Counted from the first letter of the stretch, positions 27,081-36,588 are shown. The stretch: 64,000 nt of DNA from Phycisphaerae bacterium (GCA_029260215.1 JAJDDQ010000004.1:1-64000), one strand, 5' to 3'. Notes: generated from the sequence alone by a model not told the origin. Program-made: numbers and translations.

Positions 27081-27136
27081 TTCTACAAAATGGCGTCCGC
27101 AAAGCAACGACGCCGGTCGAAATCGAGGGAAACAGA

Positions 27137-28126
27137 ATGAAAATACTTGTTACCGGAGGAGCGGGCTACGTCGGCAGTCACAGTGTTCGCGGACTTTGCG
27201 ACGCGGGCCATGATGTCGTTGTGTTCGATAATCTTGTCGCCGGACACCGCGGCGCGGTTGATGAACGGGCTTCGTTCGTGGAGGGCGATCTCGGAGACGC
27301 TGAATTGGTCCGCTCGACGCTGGCCAACGGCGGGTTCGAGGGCGTCTTGCACTTCGCAGCATTTCTGGACGTAAACGAATCCGTACGCGACCCGCTCAAG
27401 TACTACGTCAACAATATCGTACACACCGTGCGGCTTCTGGAAGCGTTACGCGACGCGGGCGTGAAGCGTTTCGTATTCAGTTCGACCTGTGCGACGTACG
27501 GCGAACCGGAAACCTGTCCCATTCGCGAAGACATTCCGCAAGCCCCCATCAATCCGTACGGGCACACAAAACTGGCGATGGAGTTCGCCATGCGCGACTG
27601 CGCTCAAGCGTGGGGATTGGGCGGGACAGCCCTTCGATACTTCAACGCGGCTGGTGCTTCAGCGGACGCGAGGATCGGCGAGGATCACGATCCGGAGATA
27701 CACCTGATCCCAATCGTTCTGCAAGTCGCACTAGGCCAGCGCGAAAAAGTGTTCATCTTCGGAACGGACTATCCAACACCGGACGGCACGTGCATCCGGG
27801 ATTACATTCACGTCGAAGATTTGGCTGACGCCCACGTGCGGGCGATCGAATCGCAACCGCCGGGCGTCTTCCGCTTCTACAACGTGGGCACAGGCCAGGG
27901 CACGAGCGTGCGAGAGATCATCGACGGCGCGCGCGAGGTCACCGGGCATGCGATACCAGCCGACGAATCTCCGCGTCGCGCGGGCGACCCGCCGGCGCTC
28001 TATGCAGACCCGTCCAAGATCAAACGCGAGCTGGGCTGGTCTCCGAAGTACACGAACACTCAAGACGTAATCCGTACAGCCTGGGGCTGGCACGAAACGC
28101 ATCCGCAGGGTTACGCCGATCGGTAA
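27137..28126 (+). CDS. galE: UDP-glucose 4-epimerase
   Basis: The ATG at 27137 follows GAGGGA. The 329-residue product is a full-length extended SDR: NAD-binding ILVTGGAGYVGSH at the N-terminus, DNL for ribose contact, SSTCATYG with the catalytic Ser/Thr region, and YGHTK with the catalytic Tyr and Lys. The substrate loop LRYFNAAGA and the GT.YPTPDGTCIRDYIHV block mark it as GalE rather than a general sugar epimerase. It interconverts UDP-glucose and UDP-galactose for envelope glycan synthesis. The GT4 gene starts seven bases after its stop, so the two are one operon. Confidence 0.95.
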   Translation: MKILVTGGAGYVGSHSVRGLCDAGHDVVVFDNLVAGHRGAVDERASFVEGDLGDAELVRSTLANGGFEGVLHFAAFLDVNESVRDPLKYYVNNIVHTVRLLEALRDAGVKRFVFSSTCATYGEPETCPIREDIPQAPINPYGHTKLAMEFAMRDCAQAWGLGGTALRYFNAAGASADARIGEDHDPEIHLIPIVLQVALGQREKVFIFGTDYPTPDGTCIRDYIHVEDLADAHVRAIESQPPGVFRFYNVGTGQGTSVREIIDGAREVTGHAIPADESPRRAGDPPALYADPSKIKRELGWSPKYTNTQDVIRTAWGWHETHPQGYADR

Positions 28127-28132
28127 CAGGCC

Positions 28133-29407
28133 ATGACCGAAGAGACAACGTCAACGCAAGCGCCGAAGCGCAAGCCCATCGTCCAGCCGCCGACTGACTC
28201 GACCAAAGAGCGCATCGCCGTGCTCCTTCTGGTCAGCGATCTGGAGCACGGCGGGGCACAGCGGCAGGTTCTTCATCTCGCGCGAAACCTGGATCGCGAC
28301 AGGTTTTCCGTCGTGTTGTGTTCGTTGTCGACGGTTGTTCCACTGGTCGATGGTCTGGATGACATCGGCGTGGAGTTGATCGTCGTCGGGAAGCGCTGGC
28401 GATTCGACGTATCGGTCGTGACGCGCGTTATGAAGATCATTCGCGCGCGGAATTTTTCCGTCGTGCATGGTTTTCTGTTCGACGCCGAAATCGTCGCAAG
28501 GCTCGCGGGGTGGTGGCTGCGGAGCTTCGCGGTGGTCGGGAGCGAGCGCAACGCGGACTACAAAAGGCCTCTGCGACAGAAAGTGCTGCTGCGTGCGACG
28601 CGCAGCCTGTACGACGGAATCATCGCGAATTCCGAAGCGGGCCGGCGATTCACGATTGATACGCAGCAGGCTGACCCGGATCGGGTTTTTGTCGTTCCCA
28701 ACGGTGTGGACATGGAGCAATTCGTCCCCGGGGATCGACGCGCGGCACGCCAATCGCTCGGCATCGAAGGTGACGGGCCTATCGTCGGCATGGTGGCCAG
28801 CTTCAAACCGCAAAAGAATCACATGATGTTCCTGCGCATGGCCCAGCGGTTGGCGAAAGCGAACGAAAACGCTCGTTTCTTGTTTGCCGGGGGGCGATTG
28901 AAGGAAGACACCGGTGCACGAACCATCATCAAATCCGGGGCCGGCTATCACGGGGACGTGGACGGCTATCAGCGCTCCATCGGCGAGGCGATCGATGCGT
29001 TCGGCCTGCGTGAGAAATGCGTGATGCTGGGCGAACGGAAGGATGTGGTCAACGTGTACAACGCCTGCGATGTTACGGTCCTGACGTCGCATCACGAAGG
29101 CACACCGAACGTATTGCTGGAGTCGATGGCGTGCGCTGTTCCGGTCGTGGCGACCAATGTCGCGGACAACGCGCAGGTCGTTCCGAACGGGCAGGTGGGG
29201 TACATCGTCGAGCCGGATGACGATGAATCGATGGCTCGTCGCGTGTCGGCTCTCTTGGGCGACGACGATCTTCGATCATCGTTGGCAAAGGCCGCCCGAA
29301 TCCGGGTGCGCGAGCGATACGCGACATCCGCGTTGGCGCAAAACACCGCCAAGGTCTACACGGAACTGTTGAACAAACGTGTACGCCCCGCGCGTTCCCG
29401 GGGATAA
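28133..29407 (+). CDS. Glycosyltransferase family 4
   Basis: The 424-residue product begins with an unstructured 25-residue leader and then the GT-B fold: IAVLLLVSDLEHGGAQRQVLHLA at the donor-independent N-domain and VPNGVDMEQF, GMVASFKPQKNH and SHHEGTPNVLLESMA in the C-domain. The last includes the E..x7..E-type nucleotide-sugar site found in GT4 enzymes. It is a retaining glycosyltransferase acting at the cytoplasmic face of the membrane; donor and acceptor are not predictable. It follows galE by seven bases, suggesting that it uses a UDP-sugar made in the same operon. Confidence 0.9.
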   Translation: MTEETTSTQAPKRKPIVQPPTDSTKERIAVLLLVSDLEHGGAQRQVLHLARNLDRDRFSVVLCSLSTVVPLVDGLDDIGVELIVVGKRWRFDVSVVTRVMKIIRARNFSVVHGFLFDAEIVARLAGWWLRSFAVVGSERNADYKRPLRQKVLLRATRSLYDGIIANSEAGRRFTIDTQQADPDRVFVVPNGVDMEQFVPGDRRAARQSLGIEGDGPIVGMVASFKPQKNHMMFLRMAQRLAKANENARFLFAGGRLKEDTGARTIIKSGAGYHGDVDGYQRSIGEAIDAFGLREKCVMLGERKDVVNVYNACDVTVLTSHHEGTPNVLLESMACAVPVVATNVADNAQVVPNGQVGYIVEPDDDESMARRVSALLGDDDLRSSLAKAARIRVRERYATSALAQNTAKVYTELLNKRVRPARSRG

Positions 29408-29469
29408 CCAGGTCGCGCAGAACGCGTGACTACGACGATTGCAAAGCACGGAATCGCGACGGAATTCAG

Positions 29470-31602
29470 TCAGGCCAACCCCAGCAACCGCCCGCCCTGA
29501 TAAACAACCAGCGACGCGACGTAGGCCAGCACGGTCATGTAGGTGAACATAAACACAGGCCAACCCCAGTTGCCGGTCTCTTTCCGGACGACGGCGATGG
29601 TGGACATGCACTGGCAGGCGAGCACGTAAAAAACCATAAGCGACACGCCCACCAGCGGCGTAAAAACCTTGCGCCCGTCGGGCCACTTGGCGGAGGCGAC
29701 CTCCTCGCGAAGCGTTGCGGACTTCTCGTCAACCTCGTCCCCCACACCGTAGACCACGCCCATCGTCGCGATGAACACTTCGCGCGCGGCGAAACTCGAT
29801 GCCAACCCCACGCCAATCTTCCAGTCGAATCCCAACGGCTCAATAACCGGCTCGATGACTCGGCCTATGCGACCCATGTAACTCTGCCGCAACTGCACAC
29901 CGCTGCCCGCTTCAATGTCAGCCGCCGACGCTCTCGGGAAGTAGGCCAACGCCCACAACACCACGCTCATAGCCAGAATTATGGTGCCGGCTTCGGTCAG
30001 GAACACCCGGCTGCGACTCCACATTGATTGTATCGAAGGCCCCAATCGCGGCAGACGGTAAGGAGGCAGTTCGAGGATGAACGTCGGCGTCGGGCCTTTG
30101 AGAATCGTGCGTTTCAGCACCAGTGCGACCAGAAGCGCCGTCACCGTGCCCAGCAGGTACATCGCCATCATGATCCCGACCTTCAGCCAAGGATTCGCCC
30201 CGAAAACGGCGCTGATAATGATGATGTAAACGGGCAACCGAGCGGAGCAACTCATAAGCGGCGCGACGAGAATGGTCGTCAGCCGATCACGGCGATCCTC
30301 GATCGTGCGCGTAGCCATGATCGCGGGCACGGCGCACGCGAAACTGGACAGCATCGGAATGAAACTCTTGCCGTGCAGGCCCACGCGCGACATCAACCCG
30401 TCCATCACATACGCGACGCGGGCCATGTACCCGCTGTCCTCAAGCAGCGAAATGAACAGGAACAATATGCAAATCTGCGGGAAGAAAACGACGACATTGC
30501 CCACGCCCGCGATGACGCCGTCAACCAGCAGGTCGGACAAGATGCCCTGGCCGATGACAGTCGCGACGATCCCAGCCAGCTTCTGATTGATTAACCAATC
30601 AATGCCGTCCATCAGCGGTGTCGCCCAACTGAAGATGGCCGTCAGCATCAGGAACATCACGCCCGCAAAGGCAGCCACTCCCCAGACGCGATGCGTCAGC
30701 AGCCCGTCGATCCGTTCCGACGCGCCGGGCACATGCACCTCAGCCCGCGTGAACGCCCCGTCGAGCCACTGACCAATCCACGCATAGCGGCGCTCCGCCA
30801 GAACGGTAAGCGGCGAATTGTCAGCGTCGATGTGGTGTCGGCGATGGATCGCGCGAAGCCGCTCAGCATCATCGTCCGAAAGCTCAACGTGCGATGCGTC
30901 ATCCTTGACCAGCACAGAAGGTGAAAGGAGCAGCTTGGCGGCCAACGTCGCGTTGGAAGCGTTGGCCAACCCCTGCTCCATGACGAGTTCGCGAATGTCC
31001 GCCAGGGCGTCGTTCAATTCCTCGGGGACACCCAGCGGTGATGAATGACAGACCGCGGCACTCGGCAACGCGTCGAGAACCGAACACAGTTCGTCAATGC
31101 CCTCGCCGGAAGAAGCCACAGTGGCCACCACCGGCGCGCCCAGGCGGGCAGATAGCTCGGCTGTATCCAGGCGGTCGCCGCGCTTGCGCAGCACGTCAGC
31201 CATGTTGCACACCACCACAGTCGGCAAGCCGAGTTCGAGCAATTGCGTGGCGAGAAAGAGATTGCGCTCCAGATTGGAGGCGTCGATGATTACCACGAGC
31301 GCGTCGGGCCGCACTTCGTCGCGGTTCCATCCGAGCAATGTGTCGCGGGCGATACGCTGATCGAGACTCCGCGGCGTCAGGCTGTAGCAGCCGGGCAAAT
31401 CAAACAGGCGCACACCGTTTCGACCGCGAAGCGTGCCTTCGCTCCGGTCCACGGTAACGCCCGCATAATTCGCGACCTTGCGCCGTTGACCTGTCAGTCG
31501 GTTAAAGAGGGTGGTCTTGCCCGAGTTGGGGTTGCCAATCAGTGCGATTCGGCGGGGCGGCGCTGCCATGACAGGCAACGCGGCGTCGGTCCTTCGTATC
31601 AC
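29470..31602 (-). CDS. feoB: Ferrous iron transporter FeoB
   Basis: A 710-residue protein. The GTPase domain shows G1 GNPNSGKT (about residues 23-30), G3 DLPGCY and G4 NMAD; the helical GDI domain follows; and the membrane domain has two Gate segments containing conserved LSSFACAVPAIMATR and PLMSCSARLPVYI. FeoB imports Fe2+ across the inner membrane, with GTP binding gating the channel. The likely start is the GTG at 31602, whose GTGA overlaps the feoA stop; an ATG eleven codons later is an alternative. It is the last gene of the feoAB operon and converges on the GT4 gene. Confidence 0.96.
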   Translation of the reverse strand: MIRRTDAALPVMAAPPRRIALIGNPNSGKTTLFNRLTGQRRKVANYAGVTVDRSEGTLRGRNGVRLFDLPGCYSLTPRSLDQRIARDTLLGWNRDEVRPDALVVIIDASNLERNLFLATQLLELGLPTVVVCNMADVLRKRGDRLDTAELSARLGAPVVATVASSGEGIDELCSVLDALPSAAVCHSSPLGVPEELNDALADIRELVMEQGLANASNATLAAKLLLSPSVLVKDDASHVELSDDDAERLRAIHRRHHIDADNSPLTVLAERRYAWIGQWLDGAFTRAEVHVPGASERIDGLLTHRVWGVAAFAGVMFLMLTAIFSWATPLMDGIDWLINQKLAGIVATVIGQGILSDLLVDGVIAGVGNVVVFFPQICILFLFISLLEDSGYMARVAYVMDGLMSRVGLHGKSFIPMLSSFACAVPAIMATRTIEDRRDRLTTILVAPLMSCSARLPVYIIIISAVFGANPWLKVGIMMAMYLLGTVTALLVALVLKRTILKGPTPTFILELPPYRLPRLGPSIQSMWSRSRVFLTEAGTIILAMSVVLWALAYFPRASAADIEAGSGVQLRQSYMGRIGRVIEPVIEPLGFDWKIGVGLASSFAAREVFIATMGVVYGVGDEVDEKSATLREEVASAKWPDGRKVFTPLVGVSLMVFYVLACQCMSTIAVVRKETGNWGWPVFMFTYMTVLAYVASLVVYQGGRLLGLA

Positions 31603-31886
31603 GTAGCCAAGCCCTGTGCGGGGGACGGCAGAACGCGAATCGTGCTGGCTTCGCTGCGTCGAAGACTCAAGCGATAACCGCGCACGCTCACCTCAATCGG
31701 GTCGCCCAAAGGAGCCGTGCCGGAAACCGTAACACGCGCACCGTTCGTAAGCCCCATCTCAGCCAGAAACTGGCCACAGCCGTTACGCGCCGCGACATTT
31801 TCAATGGTTCCGCAGCAGCCGACTTCGAGTTGATCGAGTGTCAAAATCCGGTCACCGGAGTTCTCAGCGGCGTTCATCTTCGTCAT
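31599..31886 (-). CDS. feoA: FeoA-type iron transport accessory protein
   Basis: I place the start at the ATG at 31886, which has AGGAAAAG upstream; the frame is open further but without initiation signals. The 95-residue SH3-like protein has the FeoA pattern: LTLDQLEVGCCGTIENV, FLAEMGLTNGARVTV, APLGDPIEVSVRGYRLSLRRSEA. FeoA is a small cytosolic partner that binds and stimulates FeoB. Its stop overlaps the feoB start. The region upstream has a good promoter and a Fur-box-like palindrome, so iron-dependent repression is likely. Confidence 0.93.
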   Translation of the reverse strand: MTKMNAAENSGDRILTLDQLEVGCCGTIENVAARNGCGQFLAEMGLTNGARVTVSGTAPLGDPIEVSVRGYRLSLRRSEASTIRVLPSPAQGLAT

Positions 31887-32042
31887 GGGCTTTTCCTGGT
31901 ATTCGATCGCGACCCCATCGGGCCGATACAACATCCGTTTCGGACCACATTCACCAGCTACCGCGCTTCTGTTTCGGCGCGTCCGCATGCCGGCAACCCA
32001 GCACGCACGCACCGGGCATGGCACGTCACAACGCATGGCTTG

Positions 32043-32070
32043 ATTATCCTGTTTTTCGGCCCGGGGTCAA
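32043..32070 (-). promoter_or_regulatory. feoAB promoter
   Basis: On the minus strand TTGACC (32065-32070) and GATAAT (32043-32048) are separated by 16 bases, each five of six to consensus. Transcription would start near 32035, giving a leader of about 150 bases before feoA. Confidence 0.65.
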
Positions 32071-32076
32071 GGGAAG

Positions 32077-32093
32077 TTGCGACTCAGTCGCAA
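32077..32093. promoter_or_regulatory. Fur-like operator palindrome upstream of feoAB
   Basis: TTGCGACT-C-AGTCGCAA is a perfect inverted repeat with a one-base centre, the 7-1-7 geometry of Fur-family boxes, six bases upstream of the -35 box of the feoAB promoter. Identification as a Fur site is inference from position and symmetry; the core bases differ from the classical GATAAT box. Confidence 0.6.
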
Positions 32094-32168
32094 TTAAGAC
32101 CCCCCAAAAGGCGCACCGGGAGCGCGAAATCACTGTAAACCTAGCTGATAAGCATGGTTAGGACGATA

Positions 32169-32498
32169 TTATTGAATCGGGAGGCCGGTGGCTTTGTCAA
32201 CCTCGGGTGGATTGGCGATCAGCCGCTCTTTCATCAGGCGCCCGACCTTGAACTTGACCGTGCGTTTGGACGGAACCATGACTTTTTCCATGGTCTTGGG
32301 GTTTTGAGCTTTGCGGGCAGCACGGACGCGACTTTCAAAGACACCGAAGTCCCTGAATTCCAAACGATTACCGTTTCCGAGTTCGGACATGATCTCATCC
32401 AGAAAAGTCTGGATAATCCGTTTGACCAGCACACGCTTGCAGTCGGTGTTGTCGGCGATGCGGTCGATCAGTTCCTTCTTGGTAATCGTCGTGCTCAT
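32169..32498 (-). CDS. HU/IHF-family DNA-binding protein
   Basis: The 109-residue product begins TTITKKELIDRIAD and has the HU fold: helix-rich first 45 residues, then RLEFRDFGVFESRVR.AR.AQNPKT at the start of the DNA-clasping arm and VPSKRTVKFKVGRLMKERL at its end. The arm carries Pro near the tip, as needed for DNA intercalation. It is a nucleoid-associated protein that bends DNA. The C-terminal extension after the last helix (about 15 residues) is slightly longer than usual. Its own promoter is visible upstream, and the feo promoter lies just after its stop. Confidence 0.93.
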   Translation of the reverse strand: MSTTITKKELIDRIADNTDCKRVLVKRIIQTFLDEIMSELGNGNRLEFRDFGVFESRVRAARKAQNPKTMEKVMVPSKRTVKFKVGRLMKERLIANPPEVDKATGLPIQ

Positions 32499-32590
32499 TG
32501 CAGTCCCCAGTTGTCCCGCCCGCGTACCATCGCGGGGTCAAAAACGCGGTCCGGCGATGGACCCGCTGCCGCCCTCGCAGCGCGCAAGTC

Positions 32591-32619
32591 ATACTAATAC
32601 AAAGAGTTTCGTCAATCAA
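32591..32619 (-). promoter_or_regulatory. Candidate promoter of the HU gene
   Basis: Minus strand TTGATT (32614-32619) and TAGTAT (32591-32596) are 17 bases apart, in an AT-rich patch about 95 bases before the start codon. TTGACG at 32610-32615 gives an overlapping alternative. Confidence 0.45.
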
Positions 32620-32661
32620 GATGGAAGCGATCAATTGACGCGGGGGCGATTTCGACCGGGA

Positions 32662-32997
32662 TTATCGTACGATCGTTCCGCGCCGACGGGTTGTGAAATT
32701 GCGCGTGAAATTGTTGTTGAAACCGGAATTCTGACCCTGATAGTCCCGGAATCGCTCCGTATAGGTAATTTCCTCGCGGATTCTCTGCCCGGACTCAATC
32801 GACGGCCAATCTGAACGCGGAGCCATCTCGTTTGCCGCGAATGATCCTGCGTAACGGTCAAAAATGAGGTTCGACTGCATTTTTCGGCCGTTTTCCCAAC
32901 CGTTGAAGCCGGTCGACGCACAGCCGCCGATGGCTACGAGCGTTAGCAGGAGCACCGATGCGATGCGGCGGGTATTGGTTTGTGTGCGATGTGTCAT
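32662..32997 (-). CDS. Small lipoprotein
   Basis: A 111-residue product with basic N-terminus, hydrophobic segment (SVLLLTLVAIG) and lipobox AIGGCAS, so Cys26 should be lipidated and the protein anchored to a membrane. The mature part has no recognisable domain; it is polar, with DRYAGSFAANEMAPRSDWP and an Asn/Arg-rich end (NNNFTRNFTTRRR). It stands alone between the HU gene and the divergent aminopeptidase gene. Confidence 0.75.
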   Translation of the reverse strand: MTHRTQTNTRRIASVLLLTLVAIGGCASTGFNGWENGRKMQSNLIFDRYAGSFAANEMAPRSDWPSIESGQRIREEITYTERFRDYQGQNSGFNNNFTRNFTTRRRGTIVR

Positions 32998-33270
32998 CTT
33001 CCTTTCCCTCCTTGGACTGTAGCCATCACTATCCGTGCCGTCTCCGGTCGGAGGCCTCCAGCGCGCGCGGCGATAGTGTGTGGGGAGTCGTCAATGCGTA
33101 AAGGTGCGGGCGTTGTGCCGCATGTAACGATTGACGGGACGGTATTGATTGCATGAATGGGGCGCAATTGGGCATCATCGCGTCTCGATCCGGCCTCATT
33201 GCAGGTCCGGTAATCGACGCTTAGCATGAGGTGTTTGACCGATCAATTCCAAACTCAGAGGGAGCAATCT

Positions 33271-34710
33271 GTGCGGTTCAATTTATCCACCCCGGCGCGG
33301 TTGCCGCAGCGCGGGCATCTGTTCGTTCCATGTTTTTCCGGTCCTGTACGCGGTGTTCGCTGCGGCGTTGACTTGTCGGGCGAGCGCGCGACGTCGACCG
33401 TCGGCGAGCGCTCGCCGCTGCCCAAAGGAAAGTCCGGGTACGATGGCGTGCATTTGTTGTCATGTGGTGCGCTCGATTCCTGTGAGGCTGAAGAACTCAG
33501 ACGGGTGGGCGGAAAGATCGGATCGTTCCTGGCAGATCGCACTGTAGGCACAGCCATAATCGATGCGACCGACGTGATCGAAGCGCTCGGGGAGGACGGG
33601 CTGGCTGCCTTGACGGAAGGGGCAGCCCTTGGTCATTTTCGATTCAATCGCCACAAGACCAAGAGCGTCAGAATTCCCGACGCGAAAGTCACGCTCGTTG
33701 TGGGGAAGACCGGCAAGAGCCTCACCGACGCTGTTCGCAGGACCAACCGGATTTGCGATGCGACGAATTATGCGCGAGCGCTCGGGCACGAGCCGGCCAA
33801 CATCATCGACCCGGTTTCGCTGGCTGCGCAGGCTCGTTCGCTGGCCAAGGCGACAGGTTTGAAATGTACCATCGTTGACGATCGGCGGATGAAGACATTG
33901 AAGATGGGTGCGTTTCTGGCCGTCGGGCAAGCCAGCGTGAAGCTGCCGCGATTGATCGTGCTGGAACACAACATGAAAGCGGCGGGCAAGCCGATCGTGC
34001 TCATCGGAAAAGCCATCACCTTCGACACTGGCGGCTACTCTCTGAAGGACAAGAACGGCATCGTCGGGATGAAGTACGACAAGTGCGGCGGGATGGCGGT
34101 CATGGGTGCGATGAAGGCCGTCGCGGAGATGAAACTCAAAAGACCCGTCGTCGGACTCATCGCAGCCGCAGAGAACATGATCGCCGGCAACGCATACAGG
34201 CCTAACGATATTATTACGAGCATGTCGGGGCAGACGATCGAGATCATCAGCACCGACGCTGAAGGCCGACTGGTGCTGGCGGACTCGATAACCTACGCAC
34301 AGAAGTTTTACAAGCCGAAGGTGATGATTGATCTGGCCACGCTGACCGGCGGCGTCGTGATTTCACTGGGCAAGGTCTACGGCGGATTGTTCTGCAACAA
34401 CGACGGCTTGCGCGATGCGTTGCTCGCTTCCGGCGCGCGGACGTACGAACGTCTTTGGCCTATGCCGATCGACGACGATTATTTCGCGTTGCTGCGTTCG
34501 GACGACTGTGATTTCAAGAACTCGGGCAACCGCGAAGGGCACGCAAGTCAGGGGGCGGTGTTCCTGAAGCAGTTCGTAGATGCCAAAATCCCCTGGGCAC
34601 ATCTCGACATCGCTGGCGTAGCTGACCTCGACAAAGCCGGCCCTTACTGCCCCGTCGGCGGCACGGGGTTTGGTGTGCGGTTGCTGTGTGATTATCTGCA
34701 ACGCGCGTGA
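33271..34710 (+). CDS. pepA: Leucyl aminopeptidase, M17 family
   Basis: I choose the GTG at 33271 because of AGAGGGAG seven bases before it; an ATG 15 codons upstream is possible. The 479-residue product has the M17 catalytic C-domain: first metal/lysine block IGKAITFDTGGYSLK, then MKYDKCGGMAVMGAM, the ENM....A.RP.DI segment and the signature STDAEGRLVLAD with metal-binding Asp and Glu, where Ser replaces the usual Asn. The N-domain is poorly conserved, as is normal. The enzyme removes N-terminal residues from peptides in the cytosol using two metal ions, as a hexamer. Confidence 0.93.
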   Translation: MRFNLSTPARLPQRGHLFVPCFSGPVRGVRCGVDLSGERATSTVGERSPLPKGKSGYDGVHLLSCGALDSCEAEELRRVGGKIGSFLADRTVGTAIIDATDVIEALGEDGLAALTEGAALGHFRFNRHKTKSVRIPDAKVTLVVGKTGKSLTDAVRRTNRICDATNYARALGHEPANIIDPVSLAAQARSLAKATGLKCTIVDDRRMKTLKMGAFLAVGQASVKLPRLIVLEHNMKAAGKPIVLIGKAITFDTGGYSLKDKNGIVGMKYDKCGGMAVMGAMKAVAEMKLKRPVVGLIAAAENMIAGNAYRPNDIITSMSGQTIEIISTDAEGRLVLADSITYAQKFYKPKVMIDLATLTGGVVISLGKVYGGLFCNNDGLRDALLASGARTYERLWPMPIDDDYFALLRSDDCDFKNSGNREGHASQGAVFLKQFVDAKIPWAHLDIAGVADLDKAGPYCPVGGTGFGVRLLCDYLQRA

Positions 34711-34917
34711 GTTGGGGGTCCGTAACACTATAGGAAACAACTGCCCCGAAACGCTTTAACGTCGCGAACTTTGGCCTTCGTGACAAGATGTCGAAATCCG
34801 ATTGCTCTCGACTCTGTGGTGGCCCACGGTTTGGCGAACACGGGGCGATGCTGGGATAATCCCGACGAAAGGAGTGTCGCGGTATTCTGAGCGCGGAAAG
34901 GCAACGCGATTGATCCT

Positions 34918-36288
34918 ATGACGAAAACTACCGTTGGGCTTCCCTGCCCGAGTTGCGGATATGATCTTCGAGGGTTGGCGAGTGGCCGCTGCCCGGAATG
35001 TGGCGGGGCGTTTTGTATTGAAGACCTGGAACCGGAACAGCCCGGCCTCGTGCTTGAGCAATGGGCTGATGCGGCGCGTACCTTCGGCAAGAAGGTGACG
35101 CTTCCCTTTGCCATCGCGTTCTCGCCCAGAAAGGCGTTTCAACGACGCTGCCGCCTTGAGGCCACCTTGACCACATCATCTTCGCGGATTCTCCTCTCGT
35201 TCCTGGTGTCGTATCTTCTCCTGATGGTCGCCAGCGTTGCCACTCGCTACACGCTGGACAAAGTCCAGGGTCTGCAATTGAATGTCGGCTGGTACTGGAA
35301 CCCAACCTCAGTTGTCCGTTTCGGTTCTGCGGTTCTTTTGCCGGTCCATCTTCCGATAGCATGGGCACAGTGCCTTGTCGTGACACTCATCGGCGTCGTT
35401 CTTGGCGGACGGGGACTATCGGCGAGCAGAATCATCCGGCTTGCAACATGGCTTCTCCCGTTCGCCTTGCTGGCAGGTTTGTTCACAATTCTCTACGCGC
35501 CCGCCTTGGCGATGGCTAGTCACCCTGTTGCTGTCTCTCAATGGAGCCGGGTGGGCATGCGACTTCAATTCATGATCTTCGAGTTAGGCCCGCGTGGCCA
35601 CGATCTTGTGCTGGGATTGGCCGGCGGGTTCGCTGTTGGAACAGTAATGCAAAGACGACGATGGCTGATTACGATGGTGTCGGCGGCGGTGTTGGTCGCT
35701 TCCTTTCCAGTTTGCATGTATGTTCAACGGGCATTCTCGTATTTCATCTACGAACCCGTCCGCGCGATGGCCGTTGGCCCACGGCCTCTGCATATGTTTG
35801 GTCCGACGCTTCTGAGCGGGCCGACGTTTGCGGTGGGCGGCGTGGAACCGGCGTTGGCTGGGACATGGACGATTCGTTACGACGGAGAGGAGCAAGCATC
35901 TGCCGAATTGACCTTTGACGAAACCGGCGCACTTGTTTCCTGGAGAGTCAAAGAAGATTCAACGGTGAATTTCACGGAGTTCGTAGCCGACGGCGCGAAC
36001 CACGAAGCAGTCGTGCCGGAGGAAATGGCTGATACACTCCTAATGTCGTATCGAGTACTGAGCGGCAGCAAGCGAGAGCTTGACCATATCAGCATGAACC
36101 TGCGATTGGAGCTTTCGTACGAACGGCAACAGGGTGAAGACTTCTTCGTGTATTTGGGCAGCGTAGTTGAAGAGTCATTCGTGGGTGTGTTCGACGCGGA
36201 CGACAACAGCATAGCGGGAACGAACACTTGGGTGCGAAATAGCCAGGGAGTCAATATCGAGCCTGGGCAGACCGAGAGATCCTTGTGA
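34918..36288 (+). CDS. Planctomycete zinc-ribbon membrane protein
   Basis: The 456-residue product opens with a zinc ribbon CPSCGYDLRGLASGRCPECG, a lead segment common in planctomycete membrane proteins. Five or six hydrophobic helices follow between about residues 95 and 270 (for example LLSFLVSYLLLMVASVA and LVVTLIGVVLGG). A C-terminal extracytoplasmic domain of about 150 residues (ALAGTWTIRYDGEEQASAEL onward) looks like a beta-rich sensing or binding domain. It may be a membrane sensor, but no family of known function is recognisable. It stands alone on the plus strand after pepA. Confidence 0.75.
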   Translation: MTKTTVGLPCPSCGYDLRGLASGRCPECGGAFCIEDLEPEQPGLVLEQWADAARTFGKKVTLPFAIAFSPRKAFQRRCRLEATLTTSSSRILLSFLVSYLLLMVASVATRYTLDKVQGLQLNVGWYWNPTSVVRFGSAVLLPVHLPIAWAQCLVVTLIGVVLGGRGLSASRIIRLATWLLPFALLAGLFTILYAPALAMASHPVAVSQWSRVGMRLQFMIFELGPRGHDLVLGLAGGFAVGTVMQRRRWLITMVSAAVLVASFPVCMYVQRAFSYFIYEPVRAMAVGPRPLHMFGPTLLSGPTFAVGGVEPALAGTWTIRYDGEEQASAELTFDETGALVSWRVKEDSTVNFTEFVADGANHEAVVPEEMADTLLMSYRVLSGSKRELDHISMNLRLELSYERQQGEDFFVYLGSVVEESFVGVFDADDNSIAGTNTWVRNSQGVNIEPGQTERSL

Positions 36289-36436
36289 TGAAACGAGCCG
36301 TACGCCCCAGCGACCACGAAGGGCCATAGTTCTGGTCAATGCGAACCCAGCGTCCGCGAGCCACGTCGCACCGGTGCCCGACGGTTGGAACGAATTCAAT
36401 GCGGGCGTCGCGGTTTGCGGTTATGATGCTGGGGGA

Positions 36437-36464
36437 ATCCGCGCGGACTGAAGTCAGCGGCTCG
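36437..36464. repeat. Dispersed hairpin repeat, copy 1
   Basis: The segment TCCGCGCGGACTGAAGTCAG and following CGGCTCG is an imperfect stem-loop; a near copy in the opposite orientation lies at 51975-52003. It occupies the 300-base gap before the PilZ gene. Confidence 0.6.
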
Positions 36465-36588
36465 CTACGCCTGTGTTGAAACGGCTTCGGATAGGTCCCC
36501 GTTTCGTTCCCTGGCAACGTCCTCGTTTCATCTGCCGGCTTCGGTCAGCGGGGGAGCAGGACGTCGAGCGCTCCTCCCGCGAACAGGG

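Noticed and set aside
30028-30594. Plus-strand frame across feoB
   Set aside because: His/Arg-rich mirror of feoB membrane segments; no initiation signal.
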